DNA of 64,000 nucleotides, taken from positions 2,271,001-2,335,000 of the forward strand of contig NZ_CP072597.1 of the NCBI RefSeq assembly GCF_018847975.1. The letters are read 5' to 3'. The position numbers were made by a program, and so were the translations under genes. The DNA is from Lysobacter sp. K5869 (GTDB lineage Bacteria; Pseudomonadota; Gammaproteobacteria; Xanthomonadales; Xanthomonadaceae). Positions 37,404-46,285 of this stretch are shown one piece after another. Each line of letters begins with the position of its first letter. Position 1 is the first letter of the stretch. The notes under the pieces were generated by a model, which saw nothing but the letters and a program-made list of their open reading frames with translations, ran no database searches and had not been told where the DNA came from.

Positions 37404-39500
37404 ATGCAAGCAGGGAAGAATCTCGCGGCGGCGTTGGCCGTGGCGGTCGCCGGCGTGGCGATGGCGGCCGCGGTGTCGGATCGGATCGCGGACGCGGCGC
37501 CTTACGCGTCTTGGCAAGCGCAATCCGCGGCCGCCCCGGCGGCGACCGAGGTCGGCGGCGCGCCGGCAACGCCGGCCGACGCGCCGGTCCCGTTTTCGTT
37601 GACGCTGCACGGCGAAATCGCCGGCCTCGCCGCCGGCGCCACGGCGACCGCGACGGTCTTCGTCGGCGGACGCAGCTATCCGGCGACGGTGCAGGGCGAT
37701 GCCTACAGCGCGACCGTCGAAGCTTTGAACGGCGACGAGATCGTGGTGGTGGAAGTCGCCTCGACCCGCGCGCGTTACCGTTCTTTCGTCGGTAGCGCGG
37801 CGCGGCTGGCGGCCGCGGCCGGCGGCGACGCCGATGTGAGCTTGAGCGAACGCGCGTCGCTGCGGGTGTCGCCGTTCAGCAGCGCGCTGGCGTTCCTGGT
37901 GCGCACCGCTTTGGGCGGACGCGATGCGGCGTCCGACGCCGAATTCGAGAACGCGACCCGTTCGGTCGTCGGCTACAACCTCGCCAACAACGCTTTCATG
38001 CTCGACGGGTGGACCCGAGGCACGTTCGCGCTACCGCAGGGCTATCAGGACGGGCAGCAGATACTCGAAGCGCCTGCGGCGGTCTACAACCAGCAGGTAG
38101 GCCAGATCAACGTCGCGCCGGCGATGGCGTACCTGTACGACAACGCCGACAACGCGCCGCTGACCGAGCTGGCGCAGTTGCCCGAAACCTTGGCCATGCT
38201 CGGTCCGATACCGGTCAACGAGGATTCGGTCGCGGTTTCCGACCTGCAACTGCTGTATCGGCAGAGCGACGGCGCGAGCTACGCCTTGTTCGAGGAAGAG
38301 CCGCTTGCCGAGCATCCGCGCTACAACGCGGCGCTGACGGCGCAGGGCGAGGTGGCGCTGGCGCCGATCGGCAATGCCGGAGCGCGCAACGCGCTGCGCG
38401 CGCTGCCGTTCGCGCCGACCGTGCAGTCGCCGATCCAGCGCAGCGTGCGCGGGCATACCTTGCGGCGGGTGGCCGTGGGCGATGTCTACAGCCTGTGGAT
38501 GTCGCGCACTGTCTGGTTCGACAGTCATCACTCCGCCGCCGGCGACTGGGAACAGGAGTACCCCAGTTACTCGCTGTGGTCGGCGTTCGACCTCAATGCG
38601 GTATCGGCGGCGAACAACTGGGCGCCGCTGCTGGACGGAACGATCGAAGCGGCGTTGTACTTCTTGCCCGCGCCATGCAGCAGTCCGCGGCGCGCGGCGG
38701 CGTACTTGCCCGCGTTCGGCAAGTGCGAGCATCGCGCGTACTGGTTTATCCGGCCCCACGGCGGGTTGGTCTACAACCCGGCTACGTACAACGACTACAT
38801 GCAGTCCGTCCAGGGCAGCGGCTCAGCCGACTTCAGTCATGAAATCGTTGGCGGCAGGCTGCGGATCATGCCGACGCCGGCGGCCGGCGAGCCTTACGTC
38901 AGCACCACGTTCTGGCGTTACGAAGAGGGCGAGCCGCTGCGGCGTCCGGTGCTGTACCTGTCCAGCAGCAGCGGGGGGTACATGGTCGGCGCGAGTATGG
39001 CGCTGGCGCCGCAGCCCGGCTTCGCGCCCGGCGAAATGATGGGTTCCTGGCGCGGTCCGACCTCGCAGGGACGCTTCGCCCAATATCCCGCGCCGTACTC
39101 GACCTTCGAGATCCGGCGGTTGGCCAATGGGTATCAGCGCGACGTCAGCATCTACTTCACCGGCAGCGAGACCTTTACTCAGGGCGAATGGTGGAGCGGT
39201 AGCCTGGGCGTGGCCGACTATCAGTATCTGATGCGCTATCCAGGCGCGACGACGACGCGGCCCGCCAGTCACTGCCGCGAAGCGTTCTTCGGCGGCGCCA
39301 GCGAGTGCGCGCCGAGCCGGGTGCGCCACTTCCGCCCGTTGCAACGGGTCGGCTCGCGCCTGTACGGGCTGGTCGATTTCTACTCGAACACGGCGCTGAA
39401 GCCGCAGGGTTATACCGGGACCTACGACACCCGCTACATGGACTCGCGCGCGGACTACATCGAGTGCGTCGCCGGCGCGTGCTTGCCGCCGACGCCTTGA
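37404..39500 (+). CDS. Large secreted protein of unknown function
   Basis: A 698-residue protein with an N-terminal signal (AAALAVAVAGVAMAAAVSDR) and an Ala/Pro-rich segment to about 65. A small beta-domain follows (PFSLTLHGEIAGLAAGATATATVFVGGRSY..., about 66-130) resembling an immunoglobulin-like or carboxypeptidase-regulatory fold, then a long region rich in aromatic residues, Tyr, Ser and Gly with six or more cysteines in the last 260 residues (for example PCSSPRR..FGKCEHR, SHCREAFFGGASECAPSR, YIECVAGACLP). I recognise no family. The extracellular cysteine pattern and repeated short beta-like stretches suggest a disulfide-bonded exported protein. AAGGAC lies before the ATG. It stands alone between an ABC-F gene and an antiporter. 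Confidence 0.8.
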   Translation: MQAGKNLAAALAVAVAGVAMAAAVSDRIADAAPYASWQAQSAAAPAATEVGGAPATPADAPVPFSLTLHGEIAGLAAGATATATVFVGGRSYPATVQGDAYSATVEALNGDEIVVVEVASTRARYRSFVGSAARLAAAAGGDADVSLSERASLRVSPFSSALAFLVRTALGGRDAASDAEFENATRSVVGYNLANNAFMLDGWTRGTFALPQGYQDGQQILEAPAAVYNQQVGQINVAPAMAYLYDNADNAPLTELAQLPETLAMLGPIPVNEDSVAVSDLQLLYRQSDGASYALFEEEPLAEHPRYNAALTAQGEVALAPIGNAGARNALRALPFAPTVQSPIQRSVRGHTLRRVAVGDVYSLWMSRTVWFDSHHSAAGDWEQEYPSYSLWSAFDLNAVSAANNWAPLLDGTIEAALYFLPAPCSSPRRAAAYLPAFGKCEHRAYWFIRPHGGLVYNPATYNDYMQSVQGSGSADFSHEIVGGRLRIMPTPAAGEPYVSTTFWRYEEGEPLRRPVLYLSSSSGGYMVGASMALAPQPGFAPGEMMGSWRGPTSQGRFAQYPAPYSTFEIRRLANGYQRDVSIYFTGSETFTQGEWWSGSLGVADYQYLMRYPGATTTRPASHCREAFFGGASECAPSRVRHFRPLQRVGSRLYGLVDFYSNTALKPQGYTGTYDTRYMDSRADYIECVAGACLPPTP

Positions 39501-39517
39501 TCGTTGGTAGCCGCTGA

Positions 39518-39549
39518 GGCCCGGCCCCGCTCGCGCAGGGGGCCGGGCC
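39518..39549 (+). terminator. Strong GC hairpin after the secreted-protein gene
   Basis: Eleven-bp perfect stem (39518-39528 with 39539-39549), ten-base loop, 18 bases past the stop codon. There is no T-run, so it is either a rho-assisted terminator or an mRNA-stabilising hairpin. Confidence 0.55.
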
Positions 39550-39627
39550 GCGCCCGGGGCGGCGTTTGTCGCCGCCTAGACATCGCCTCGCTTATCGTCC
39601 CGCCCTGTTTTCGCACCAGGGGGCCGC

Positions 39628-40917
39628 ATGAGCCGCGAACTGATCTATCTGCTGCTGATCTTCGGCCTGCTGGTCGTCCCGCGCGCGCTGCAGCGCTACA
39701 AGATTCCCGCGCCGCTGACCTGTCTGCTGTTCGGCATCGTGGCGATGCTGGCCTGGGGCGACAAGTCGCACGACACCGTGGTGGCGATGCTGGCCACGCT
39801 CGGCATTTCCTCGCTGTTCCTGTTCGCCGGGCTGGAAGTGGAGCTCAGCGCGCTGCGCAAGGGGCTGTGGCCGTTGGTCGCGCATTTGCTGATCCGCACC
39901 GCGACTTTGGTCGGCGTCGGCTGGCTGGCATGGCGCTACGCCGGCATGGGTTGGCAGGCCGCGGGTTTGCTGGCGCTGGCGCTGCTGACGCCGTCCACCG
40001 GCTTCATCCTCGACAGTCTGGCGCGGCTGGGCTTGGACGAGGAAGAACGTTTCTGGGTCACCAGCAAGGCCATCGCCGGCGAATTGCTGGCGCTGGTGGC
40101 GCTGTTCGTGGTCTTGCAAGCCAGCGACCCGGTGCGCATGGCGCTGTCCTCGGGCGCGTTGATCGCGATGCTGGTCGGTTTGCCGCTGGTGTTCGTCGCG
40201 CTCGGGCGCTGGGTCGCGCCGCATGCGCCGGGCTCGGAGTTTTCGCTGTTGGTGATGGTCGGCATGATCGCCGCGTTCGCCACCGCCAAGCTCGGCGTGT
40301 ATTACCTGGTCGGCGCGTTCGTCGCCGGTTTGATCGCGCGCTTGTTGCGCGAACGCATGCCGCGTCTGGCCTCGGACGAGAACCTGCACGCGGTGCGGCT
40401 GTTCGCTTCGTTCTTCGTTCCGTTCTATTTCTTCAACGCCGGCACCAAGGTGCCCAGCGGCGCGCTGAGCTTCGAGGCGCTGGGCCTGGGGCTGTTGCTG
40501 ACGGCGGTGGTGCTGCCGCTGCGGATCGGGGTGATCTGGCTGCAGCGGCGCGCGCTGTTCGGCGAGAGGCACGGCTCCAGCCTGCGCGTGTCGGTGGCGC
40601 TGGCGCCGACGCTGATCTTCACCCTGGTCCTGGCCGGCATCCTGCGCGACCGCTTCGCCTTGCCGGATGCGTGGTTCGGCGCGCTGCTGCTGTACGCGAC
40701 GCTGACCACGGCGCTGCCGTCGCTGGTGTTCCGCGCGCCGTTCGATGTCGATCCGGCCGAGGACCACGGCCCGCGCCACCCCGACGACGCCGGCGACCGC
40801 CGCCGCCGCGAGGCCGCGGCCGGGACCGCGCGGCCCGAGCCGGAGCCCACCGCGGTGCCGGCGGCCGCGGCGCGGCCGGTTGCGGCGCGGCCCGATCCGC
40901 ACCCGCCGGGCGGCTGA
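39628..40917 (+). CDS. CPA2-family cation:proton antiporter
   Basis: A 429-residue membrane protein with about 11-12 transmembrane helices and no TrkA domain. Landmarks: IPAPLTCLLFGIVAML, GLEVELSALRKGLWP (a GLE variant of the first membrane-half motif), LALLTPSTGFILDSLARLGL, and FFVPFYFFNAGTKVPSGAL. The last 45 residues are a Pro/Ala/Arg-rich hydrophilic tail. It should exchange Na+ or K+ for H+ at the inner membrane; the ion is not deducible. AGGGGG precedes the ATG. It is unrelated in detail to the YbaL-type protein at 29399-31087. Confidence 0.85.
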   Translation: MSRELIYLLLIFGLLVVPRALQRYKIPAPLTCLLFGIVAMLAWGDKSHDTVVAMLATLGISSLFLFAGLEVELSALRKGLWPLVAHLLIRTATLVGVGWLAWRYAGMGWQAAGLLALALLTPSTGFILDSLARLGLDEEERFWVTSKAIAGELLALVALFVVLQASDPVRMALSSGALIAMLVGLPLVFVALGRWVAPHAPGSEFSLLVMVGMIAAFATAKLGVYYLVGAFVAGLIARLLRERMPRLASDENLHAVRLFASFFVPFYFFNAGTKVPSGALSFEALGLGLLLTAVVLPLRIGVIWLQRRALFGERHGSSLRVSVALAPTLIFTLVLAGILRDRFALPDAWFGALLLYATLTTALPSLVFRAPFDVDPAEDHGPRHPDDAGDRRRREAAAGTARPEPEPTAVPAAAARPVAARPDPHPPGG

Positions 40918-41069
40918 GACGGCCCGGGGTTGCCGATTTCGAGCCGATTTCGAGCCGATCCGGCGCGATTCCGGCCCCGAATCGGCCTCCGCTGCGCGCC
41001 GCGCGCTTGCATCGGCGCGTCCGAGCCCCAAACTAGCCAGCCTGAGCCGGCTTCCCCACGTTTCCCGCC

Positions 41070-41387
41070 ATGCCCATCTACGCCTTCCAGTGCAATGCCT
41101 GCGGCCACCACTTCGACCGCCTGCAGAAGCTCTCCGATCCCGATCCGACCGTTTGCCCCGAGTGCGGGGCCGATCAGGTCGGCCGCCAGCTGACCGCGCC
41201 GCAGTTCCGTCTGGCCGGCGGCGGCTGGTACGAAACCGACTTCAAGAAGGACGGCGACAAGAAGCGCAATCTCGCCGGCGAGGGCAGCACCGGCGGGACC
41301 GCGGCGAGCAAGCCGGCCGAGAAGAAGGCCGATGCGGCGCCCGCGGCGCCGGCTCCGGCCGCCAAGCCGGCGGCCAGCGGCGGCTGA
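41070..41387 (+). CDS. FmdB-family zinc-ribbon protein
   Basis: A 105-residue protein. Residues 1-45 are the FmdB-type zinc ribbon MPIYAFQCNACGHHFDRLQK with Cys8, Cys11, Cys29 and Cys32 as the predicted zinc ligands. The rest is a Lys/Ala-rich low-complexity tail. The family was named from a putative regulator of formamidase/formate genes, but no general role is established. It commonly precedes aspS in proteobacteria, as here. It has its own hairpin terminator. Ribosome site is weak. Confidence 0.9.
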   Translation: MPIYAFQCNACGHHFDRLQKLSDPDPTVCPECGADQVGRQLTAPQFRLAGGGWYETDFKKDGDKKRNLAGEGSTGGTAASKPAEKKADAAPAAPAPAAKPAASGG

Positions 41388-41416
41388 GGTTCCGGCCCCG
41401 TCCGCGATCTGCCGAG

Positions 41417-41440
41417 AGGGCGCCGAGAGGCGCCCTTTCT
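41417..41440 (+). terminator. Terminator after the FmdB-type gene
   Basis: Eight-bp stem AGGGCGCC (41417-41424) with GGCGCCCT (41429-41436), GAGA tetraloop, then TTTCTC. The rest of the 302-base gap to aspS contains only the proposed aspS promoter. Confidence 0.75.
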
Positions 41441-41530
41441 CGTGAGGGCCGGGGTTCCGGCTCGGATCGCGACGATCCGGGCGAGCCCGACGCCCGTCCC
41501 GCGCGCCCGCCGCGACGCCCGCGCCCGCCG

Positions 41531-41560
41531 CTGAAGGCCGCGCGATAAAACGACTAGAAT
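41531..41560 (+). promoter_or_regulatory. Probable sigma-70-type promoter of aspS
   Basis: The -10-like TAGAAT is at 41555-41560, with a weak -35 (CTGAAG, 41531-41536) 18 bases upstream. The context CTAGAATG is the same as in the tRNA-Lys promoter of this window. It would give a leader of about 120 bases before the aspS ATG. Confidence 0.45.
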
Positions 41561-41689
41561 GTTCGGCCCCGGCCCCCGGCCGGTGAGGCGATTCCGGCCC
41601 GGCTCCCGCCGCGGTCCGCGCGAGCCGCCTGCGGCAAAACCCCCACGATCCAACGATCGGCCCGGCCGATCGACCAATCCGGAGCTTCC

Positions 41690-43456
41690 ATGCGTACCCA
41701 CTTCTGCGGCCTCGTCGATGAGGCGCTGATCGGCCAGACCGTCACCTTGTGCGGCTGGGTCAACACCAACCGTGTCCAGAGCCACGTGGTGTTCACCGAT
41801 CTGCGGGATCACGAGGGCGTGGTCCAGATCGTGGTCGATTCGGACATGGGCGATCTGTTCAAGACCGCCGGCGATCTGAGCGCGGAAAGCTGCGTGCGCG
41901 TCACCGGCACCGTGCGCGCGCGCGGCGCCGCCAACGACAAGATCCGCAGCGGCAAGGTCGAAGTGCTGGCCGCGCGGATCGAAGTGCTCAACAAGGCCGA
42001 GCCGCTGCCGTTCCACGCTCACGAGAACGCCGGCGAAGAAACCCGCCTGACCTATCGTTACCTCGACCTGCGCCGCCCGGAAATGCAGAAGATGATGCGC
42101 ACCCGCATCCGTCTGGTGCAGTCGCTGCGCCGCTGGCTCGACGCGCGCGGCTTCCAGGACATCGAAACCCCGATCCTGACCAAGGCCACGCCGGAAGGCG
42201 CGCGCGACTTCCTGGTCCCGGCGCGCATGCATCCGGGCGAGTTCTACGCGCTGCCGCAGTCGCCGCAGCTGTTCAAGCAGATCCTGATGGTGGCCGGCTT
42301 CGACCGCTACTACCAGATCGCGCGCTGCTTCCGCGACGAAGCGCTGCGCGCCGACCGCCAGCTCGAGTTCACCCAGCTCGACATGGAATTCGCCTGGGTG
42401 TCCGAGCGCGACGTGCAGGACACCGTCGAGGGCATGATCCGCGAAGTGTTCAAGGAAACCATCGACGTCGAACTCGACGCGACCTTCCCGCGCATGACCT
42501 ACGCCGAAGCCATGCGCCGCTACGGTTCGGACAAGCCGGACCTGCGCATCGAACTGGAATTCGCCGACATCGCCGAGCTGGTCAAGACCTGCGAATTCAA
42601 GGTCTTCGCCGATTGGGCCAACCACGCCGACGGCCGCGTGATCGCGCTGCGCGCGCCGGGCGCCGCGGGCTGGTCGCGCAAGCAGATCGACGAGGCCGGC
42701 GCGCACGCGGCCAAGCACGGCGCCAAGGGTTTGGCGTGGATGAAGATCGAGGACGCCGGCAAGGGCCGCGAGGGCATCAACTCGCCGATCGCCAAGTTCT
42801 TCGACGACGCCACCCTGGCCCAGATCGTCGCGGCCGCCGGCGCGCAGACCGGCGACATGATTTTCTTCGGCGCCGCCGACTACAAGACCGCCAGCGACTT
42901 CATGGGCGCGCTGCGCCTGAAGCTGGGCCGCGATCTGAACTTGATCGGCGAAGGCTGGAAGCCGCTGTGGGTCACCGATTTCCCGATGTTCGAGTGGGAC
43001 GAAGAGGCGCAGCGCTACGTGGCGCTGCATCACCCCTTCACCGCGCCGGCCGTGGACGACATCGCCGACCTGCGCGCCAACGCCAAGACCGCGGTGTCGC
43101 GCGGCTACGACATGGTGCTCAACGGCAACGAGATCGGCGGCGGTTCGATCCGCATCCACCGTCCGCAGATGCAGTCGGCGGTGTTCGATCTGCTCGGCAT
43201 CGGCGCGGAGGAGGCCGAGGCCAAGTTCGGCTTCCTGCTCGACGCGCTCAAGTACGGCGCGCCGCCGCACGGCGGCATCGCCTTCGGCATCGACCGCATC
43301 GCCGCGCTGATGGCCGGCACCGAGTCGATCCGCGACGTGATCGCCTTCCCCAAGACCACCACCGCGCAATGCCTGATGACCGGCGCGCCGTCGCCGATCC
43401 CGGACGCGCAGCTGGCCGAAGTGCATGTGATGGTGCGGCCGAAAGATCCGGCCTGA
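41690..43456 (+). CDS. aspS: Aspartate--tRNA ligase
   Basis: A 588-residue class IIb synthetase of the bacterial type. It has an N-terminal OB-fold anticodon-binding domain ([29 protein letters not shown]), class II motif 2 ([21 protein letters not shown]), an inserted GAD domain (about 290-420, including [24 protein letters not shown]), and motif 3 ([14 protein letters not shown]). It charges tRNA-Asp with aspartate using ATP; depending on whether AsnRS is present elsewhere it may also charge tRNA-Asn. Length is normal. GGAG lies six bases upstream of the ATG. Confidence 0.97.
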   Translation: MRTHFCGLVDEALIGQTVTLCGWVNTNRVQSHVVFTDLRDHEGVVQIVVDSDMGDLFKTAGDLSAESCVRVTGTVRARGAANDKIRSGKVEVLAARIEVLNKAEPLPFHAHENAGEETRLTYRYLDLRRPEMQKMMRTRIRLVQSLRRWLDARGFQDIETPILTKATPEGARDFLVPARMHPGEFYALPQSPQLFKQILMVAGFDRYYQIARCFRDEALRADRQLEFTQLDMEFAWVSERDVQDTVEGMIREVFKETIDVELDATFPRMTYAEAMRRYGSDKPDLRIELEFADIAELVKTCEFKVFADWANHADGRVIALRAPGAAGWSRKQIDEAGAHAAKHGAKGLAWMKIEDAGKGREGINSPIAKFFDDATLAQIVAAAGAQTGDMIFFGAADYKTASDFMGALRLKLGRDLNLIGEGWKPLWVTDFPMFEWDEEAQRYVALHHPFTAPAVDDIADLRANAKTAVSRGYDMVLNGNEIGGGSIRIHRPQMQSAVFDLLGIGAEEAEAKFGFLLDALKYGAPPHGGIAFGIDRIAALMAGTESIRDVIAFPKTTTAQCLMTGAPSPIPDAQLAEVHVMVRPKDPA

Positions 43457-43464
43457 GCCATCGC

Positions 43465-43490
43465 GGCGGCCCGATGCGAATCGGGCCGCC
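43465..43490 (+). terminator. Hairpin after aspS
   Basis: Eleven-bp perfect stem (43465-43475 with 43480-43490) and GCGA loop directly after the aspS stop. No T-run follows. Confidence 0.6.
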
Positions 43491-43500
43491 GTCGCTTCGT

Positions 43501-43578
43501 GGAAGGGGTTTCGGCTCCGATGCTTCGCGCTCAGGCCTGTCGGCTTGCGGCTGAAGCATCGCAGCCGGGGCCCCTTCC
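43501..43578. repeat. Interrupted long inverted repeat
   Basis: Outer arms GGAAGGGG / CCCCTTCC and inner arms CGATGCTTC (43518-43526) / GAAGCATCG (43553-43561), with GGCT/AGCC between, can fold into one extended hairpin of about 78 bases. The sequence ends 35 bases upstream of the acetyltransferase start. It looks like a dispersed repeat of a family different from the GTAGGAGCGGCG type. Confidence 0.65.
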
Positions 43579-43612
43579 GCATTTAGACTCTGCGACACCC
43601 ACGAATCGAACG

Positions 43613-44158
43613 ATGCCGCACATGGACGCCCCTTCCGCGAACTTCGCCATCCGCCGCGCCACGCCGGCCGACACCGCCGCCTTGGCCGAGATCTCCGCGC
43701 GCTGCTTCGTCGTCACCTTCGGCGATTCGTACCCGCCGATCGACCTCAGCGGCTTTCTCGCCGACACCTATTCGCACCAAGCCATCGGCGCGCTGCTGGC
43801 CGACCCGGCTTGCGCCGCGTGGTTGCTGGAGCGCGACGGCGTCGCGATCGGCCACGCGCTCGCCGGCGCCTGCGGGCTGCCGCACGCGGACGTCGCGCCC
43901 GGCGACGGCGAGCTCAAGCGCCTGTACCTGCTGCCCGAGGCGCAGAACGGCGGTTGGGGCAGCCGCTTGTTCGAGACCGCGCTGGTGTGGCTGGAACGCG
44001 AAGGCCCGCGCACGCTGTGGATCGGCGTGTGGTCGGAGAACTACGGCGCGCAGCGGTTCTACGGGCGCTACGGATTCGAGAAGGTCGGGCATTACGAATT
44101 CGTCGTCGGCGACACGCGCGATCACGAGTTCATCCTGCGCCGCGCAGCGGCCAGTTGA
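43613..44158 (+). CDS. GNAT-family N-acetyltransferase
   Basis: A 181-residue acetyltransferase. After a short leader, FAIRRATPADTAALAEISARCFVVTFG opens the GNAT fold. The acetyl-CoA-binding motif A is LKRLYLLPEAQNGGWGSRLFETALVWL (Q/R-x-x-G-x-G/A variant QNGGWGS), and NYGAQRFYGRYGFEKVGHYEF near the C-terminus is motif B with the common YGRYGF. The substrate is unknown; proteins of this subgroup often acetylate small amines or ribosomal-protein N-termini. The ATG at 43613 is preferred, with another ATG three codons later; the open frame further upstream lies in the inverted repeat. Confidence 0.88.
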   Translation: MPHMDAPSANFAIRRATPADTAALAEISARCFVVTFGDSYPPIDLSGFLADTYSHQAIGALLADPACAAWLLERDGVAIGHALAGACGLPHADVAPGDGELKRLYLLPEAQNGGWGSRLFETALVWLEREGPRTLWIGVWSENYGAQRFYGRYGFEKVGHYEFVVGDTRDHEFILRRAAAS

Positions 44159-44181
44159 TCCGCAACCCGCATGGCCTGCGT

Positions 44182-44645
44182 GTAGGAGCGGCGTGAGCCG
44201 CGACCGCGAAATCGCATAACCCGGCGGCAGCTGTTTTCGAGCGGGTGGCCTCCCGACGCCGGAATGGTCGCGTCGGCGTTCGTATTGATGCGGTCGCGGC
44301 TCGCGCCGCTCCTACAGGTCGCCCATGTAGGGGCGGCGCGAGCCGCGACCGCGAAACCGCATAGGCCGGGGCGGCTTTTTTCGAGCGGGCGGCCTTCCGA
44401 CGCCAGGATGGTTGCGTCAGCGTTCGTATTGACGCGGTCGCGGCTTGCGCCGCTCCTACAGGTCGCCCATGTAGGAGCGGCGCGAGCCGCGACCGCGAAA
44501 CCGCATAGACCGGCGCGGCTGTTTTCGAGCGGGTGGCTTCCCGACGCCAGAACGATTGCGTCGGCGTTCGTATTGGCGTGGTCGCGGCTCACGCCGCTCC
44601 TACACAGGTCGCCCAAGTAGGAGTGGCGCGAAGCGCGACCGAGGG
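44182..44645. repeat. Tandem array of an about 145-bp unit with paired REP elements
   Basis: Forward REP copies begin at 44182, 44327, 44471 and 44617 (spacing 145, 144, 146), each preceded by a reverse copy (CGGCTCGCGCCGCTCCTACA). Between pairs lies a conserved filler with TTTTCGAGCGGGTGGC and GACGCCGGAATGGT. The last copy is degraded (GTAGGAGTGGCGCGAAGCGC). It fills the 501-base gap after the acetyltransferase gene. Units share the REP core but not the filler of the 164-bp array at 28.0-28.6 kb. Confidence 0.9.
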
Positions 44646-44659
44646 TGGGGCGGGGCGGT

Positions 44660-44989
44660 TCAGCGCAACGCGATCAGCGCCCGGTGCGGCGATGGCGGCC
44701 CGTGCGAGGCGGCGGCCGGCGCGGGCGTCTGCGCCGGCGGCGCGCAGCGGCAATCGATGCGGTGCGGCAGCACCCACAGCGCCGGCGACCACTGCATCAA
44801 CTGCGGATAGCTGCGCTCCAGGCGCGCCCCGACTCGGTCGAAGAACAGATGCACGGGGTGGATCAGGCCGATGTGGCTGGGCTGCTCGCACGACACCGGC
44901 GCCGTGGAGAACAGCGCCACCGCGGCCAGCAGCGCCGAGGCGAGCACGTTGACGATGGGCAGGGCGGTCGTCGGGGAGCGCGGGGCCAT
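44660..44989 (-). CDS. Small putative membrane or secreted protein (doubtful)
   Basis: A possible 109-residue product with one hydrophobic segment (TALPIVNVLASALLAAVALF), which could be a signal or anchor, then HPVHLFFDRVGARLERSYPQLMQWSP and a Pro/Ala-rich tail with three cysteines. No family is recognised. The ribosome site before the ATG at 44989 is poor, and the frame remains open upstream to 45112. The hydrophobic start followed by a non-repetitive, hydrophilic body is the only sign that it is real. Confidence 0.4.
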   Translation of the reverse strand: MAPRSPTTALPIVNVLASALLAAVALFSTAPVSCEQPSHIGLIHPVHLFFDRVGARLERSYPQLMQWSPALWVLPHRIDCRCAPPAQTPAPAAASHGPPSPHRALIALR

Positions 44990-45533
44990 GGAGGTGCCGT
45001 CGGCTGCGGGTGGCGCGCATCCTGCGGTGCGCCGGCCGTGCAATATTTGCACGCCATCACGATTCGGATGCTTGGTTGTTTCACACTTGTTGTTCGATGA
45101 CATCCATCTCATTTTCTAGACGCAGATCGCAACGTCAGGACTTGACGGATTTGCCGGAACGCCCGGGCGCGTGACTCGGATCGTGGCCGGTCTCGCCATA
45201 CGGCGGGTATGGGGTAGCGAACTGTGAAACCGGTTCGGCTTGGCTGACCGTTTGTAACCGCGGCGGGGGGAGCGGCCGGTTCGGAGGGGCTGAGCCGGTT
45301 GGACGGCCGGAACGATGCGCCTTTCGGCGCGCGCCGTCGCGGCGACCGGATGTCGCGGGCGGGAGATTCCGCGCTTCCCCGACGCCGAAGACCGCGCGAC
45401 TCGCCGGCCGGCCTGCTCCGGCGCCACCGCGCGTACCCGGCCGAAGTCGCCATGACCGCCGCCCCCGCCGCGCCGCTTGGCGTCGCGCCGCCGCGGCCCG
45501 ATAGTGGCCGCAGGCTTCCCATCCGCACCGCTT
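44990..45533. other. Intergenic region with no confident gene
   Basis: The first 140 bases (about 45050-45150) are noticeably less GC-rich and contain AT-rich runs such as TGTTGTTCGATGACATCC, possibly promoter DNA for the flanking genes. Open frames in the remaining part lack a ribosome site and family features. Confidence 0.4.
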
Positions 45534-46160
45534 ATGGCCCGCACGCCCCACCTGCGCAGGATCGTGATGTTGCACGGCATCTGGATGCCCGGCGTGTCGA
45601 TGGCCTGGCTCGGCGCGCGACTGGCCGCGGCCGGCTTCCAGCCCGAAACCTTCGCCTACGCCGGCGCCGCCGCCGGCCCCGAGGCGGTGCTGCCCAAGCT
45701 GGTCGAGAGCCTGCGCCGCGAGCCCGCGCACGTGCTGGCGCACAGCCTCGGCGGCCTGATCACCCTGCGCGCGCTGCGCGAGCACCCCGAATTGCCGGTG
45801 CGGCGCGTGGTCTGCCTGGGCTCGCCGCTGCTCGGCAGTTCCGCCGCCGACGGTCTCTCGCGCCATGCCTGGAGCGCGCCGGTGCTCGGCCGCGCCGCCG
45901 CGCTGCTGCTGGAAGGCTGCCCGCCGTGGCAGGGCGCGGCCCAGGTCGGGCTGATCGCCGGCCGCAGCCCGCACGGGCTGGGCCGCTACTTCGGCCGCTT
46001 CGACGGCGACAGCGACGGCACCGTCGCGGTCGCCGAAACCCGGCTGCCGGGACTGGCCGCGCACTCGGTCATCGACGCCAGCCACAGCGGCCTGCTGTTT
46101 TCCGCCCAGGCCGCGCGCATGACCGAGGCCTTCTTCCGTCGCGGCAAGTTCGGCGACTGA
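45534..46160 (+). CDS. Alpha/beta-hydrolase (lipase-like)
   Basis: A 208-residue alpha/beta-hydrolase. It begins HLRRIVMLHGIWMPGVSMAWLGARLAAAGF, where VMLHGIW supplies the oxyanion-hole HG. The nucleophile elbow is AHSLGG (Ser in the G/A-x-S-x-G motif), followed by VVCLGSPLLGSSAADG, typical of PGAP1-like/triacylglycerol lipase members. GDSDGTVAV supplies the acid, and DASHSGLLFS the catalytic histidine. No signal peptide is seen, so it is cytoplasmic. The substrate is probably an ester, but unknown. The start at 45534 was selected because the upstream frame is Arg-rich filler. Confidence 0.83.
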   Translation: MARTPHLRRIVMLHGIWMPGVSMAWLGARLAAAGFQPETFAYAGAAAGPEAVLPKLVESLRREPAHVLAHSLGGLITLRALREHPELPVRRVVCLGSPLLGSSAADGLSRHAWSAPVLGRAAALLLEGCPPWQGAAQVGLIAGRSPHGLGRYFGRFDGDSDGTVAVAETRLPGLAAHSVIDASHSGLLFSAQAARMTEAFFRRGKFGD

Positions 46161-46285
46161 TCGCCCGAATGCGATCCCGGTTCGCCGCCGGCGGACCGCC
46201 GCCGGGCGGATGGCGGTTTTCGAGTCGCGCACCAGAACCGATCAGGTAAAATCGCCGGCTTGTTCAGACATAAGCCGGTAACGCC

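Noticed and set aside
45116..45580. Minus-strand frame of 154 codons before the alpha/beta hydrolase
   Set aside because: Arg/Pro/Ala-rich, no ribosome site, no hydrophobic core pattern; it overlaps the hydrolase start and likely promoter DNA.
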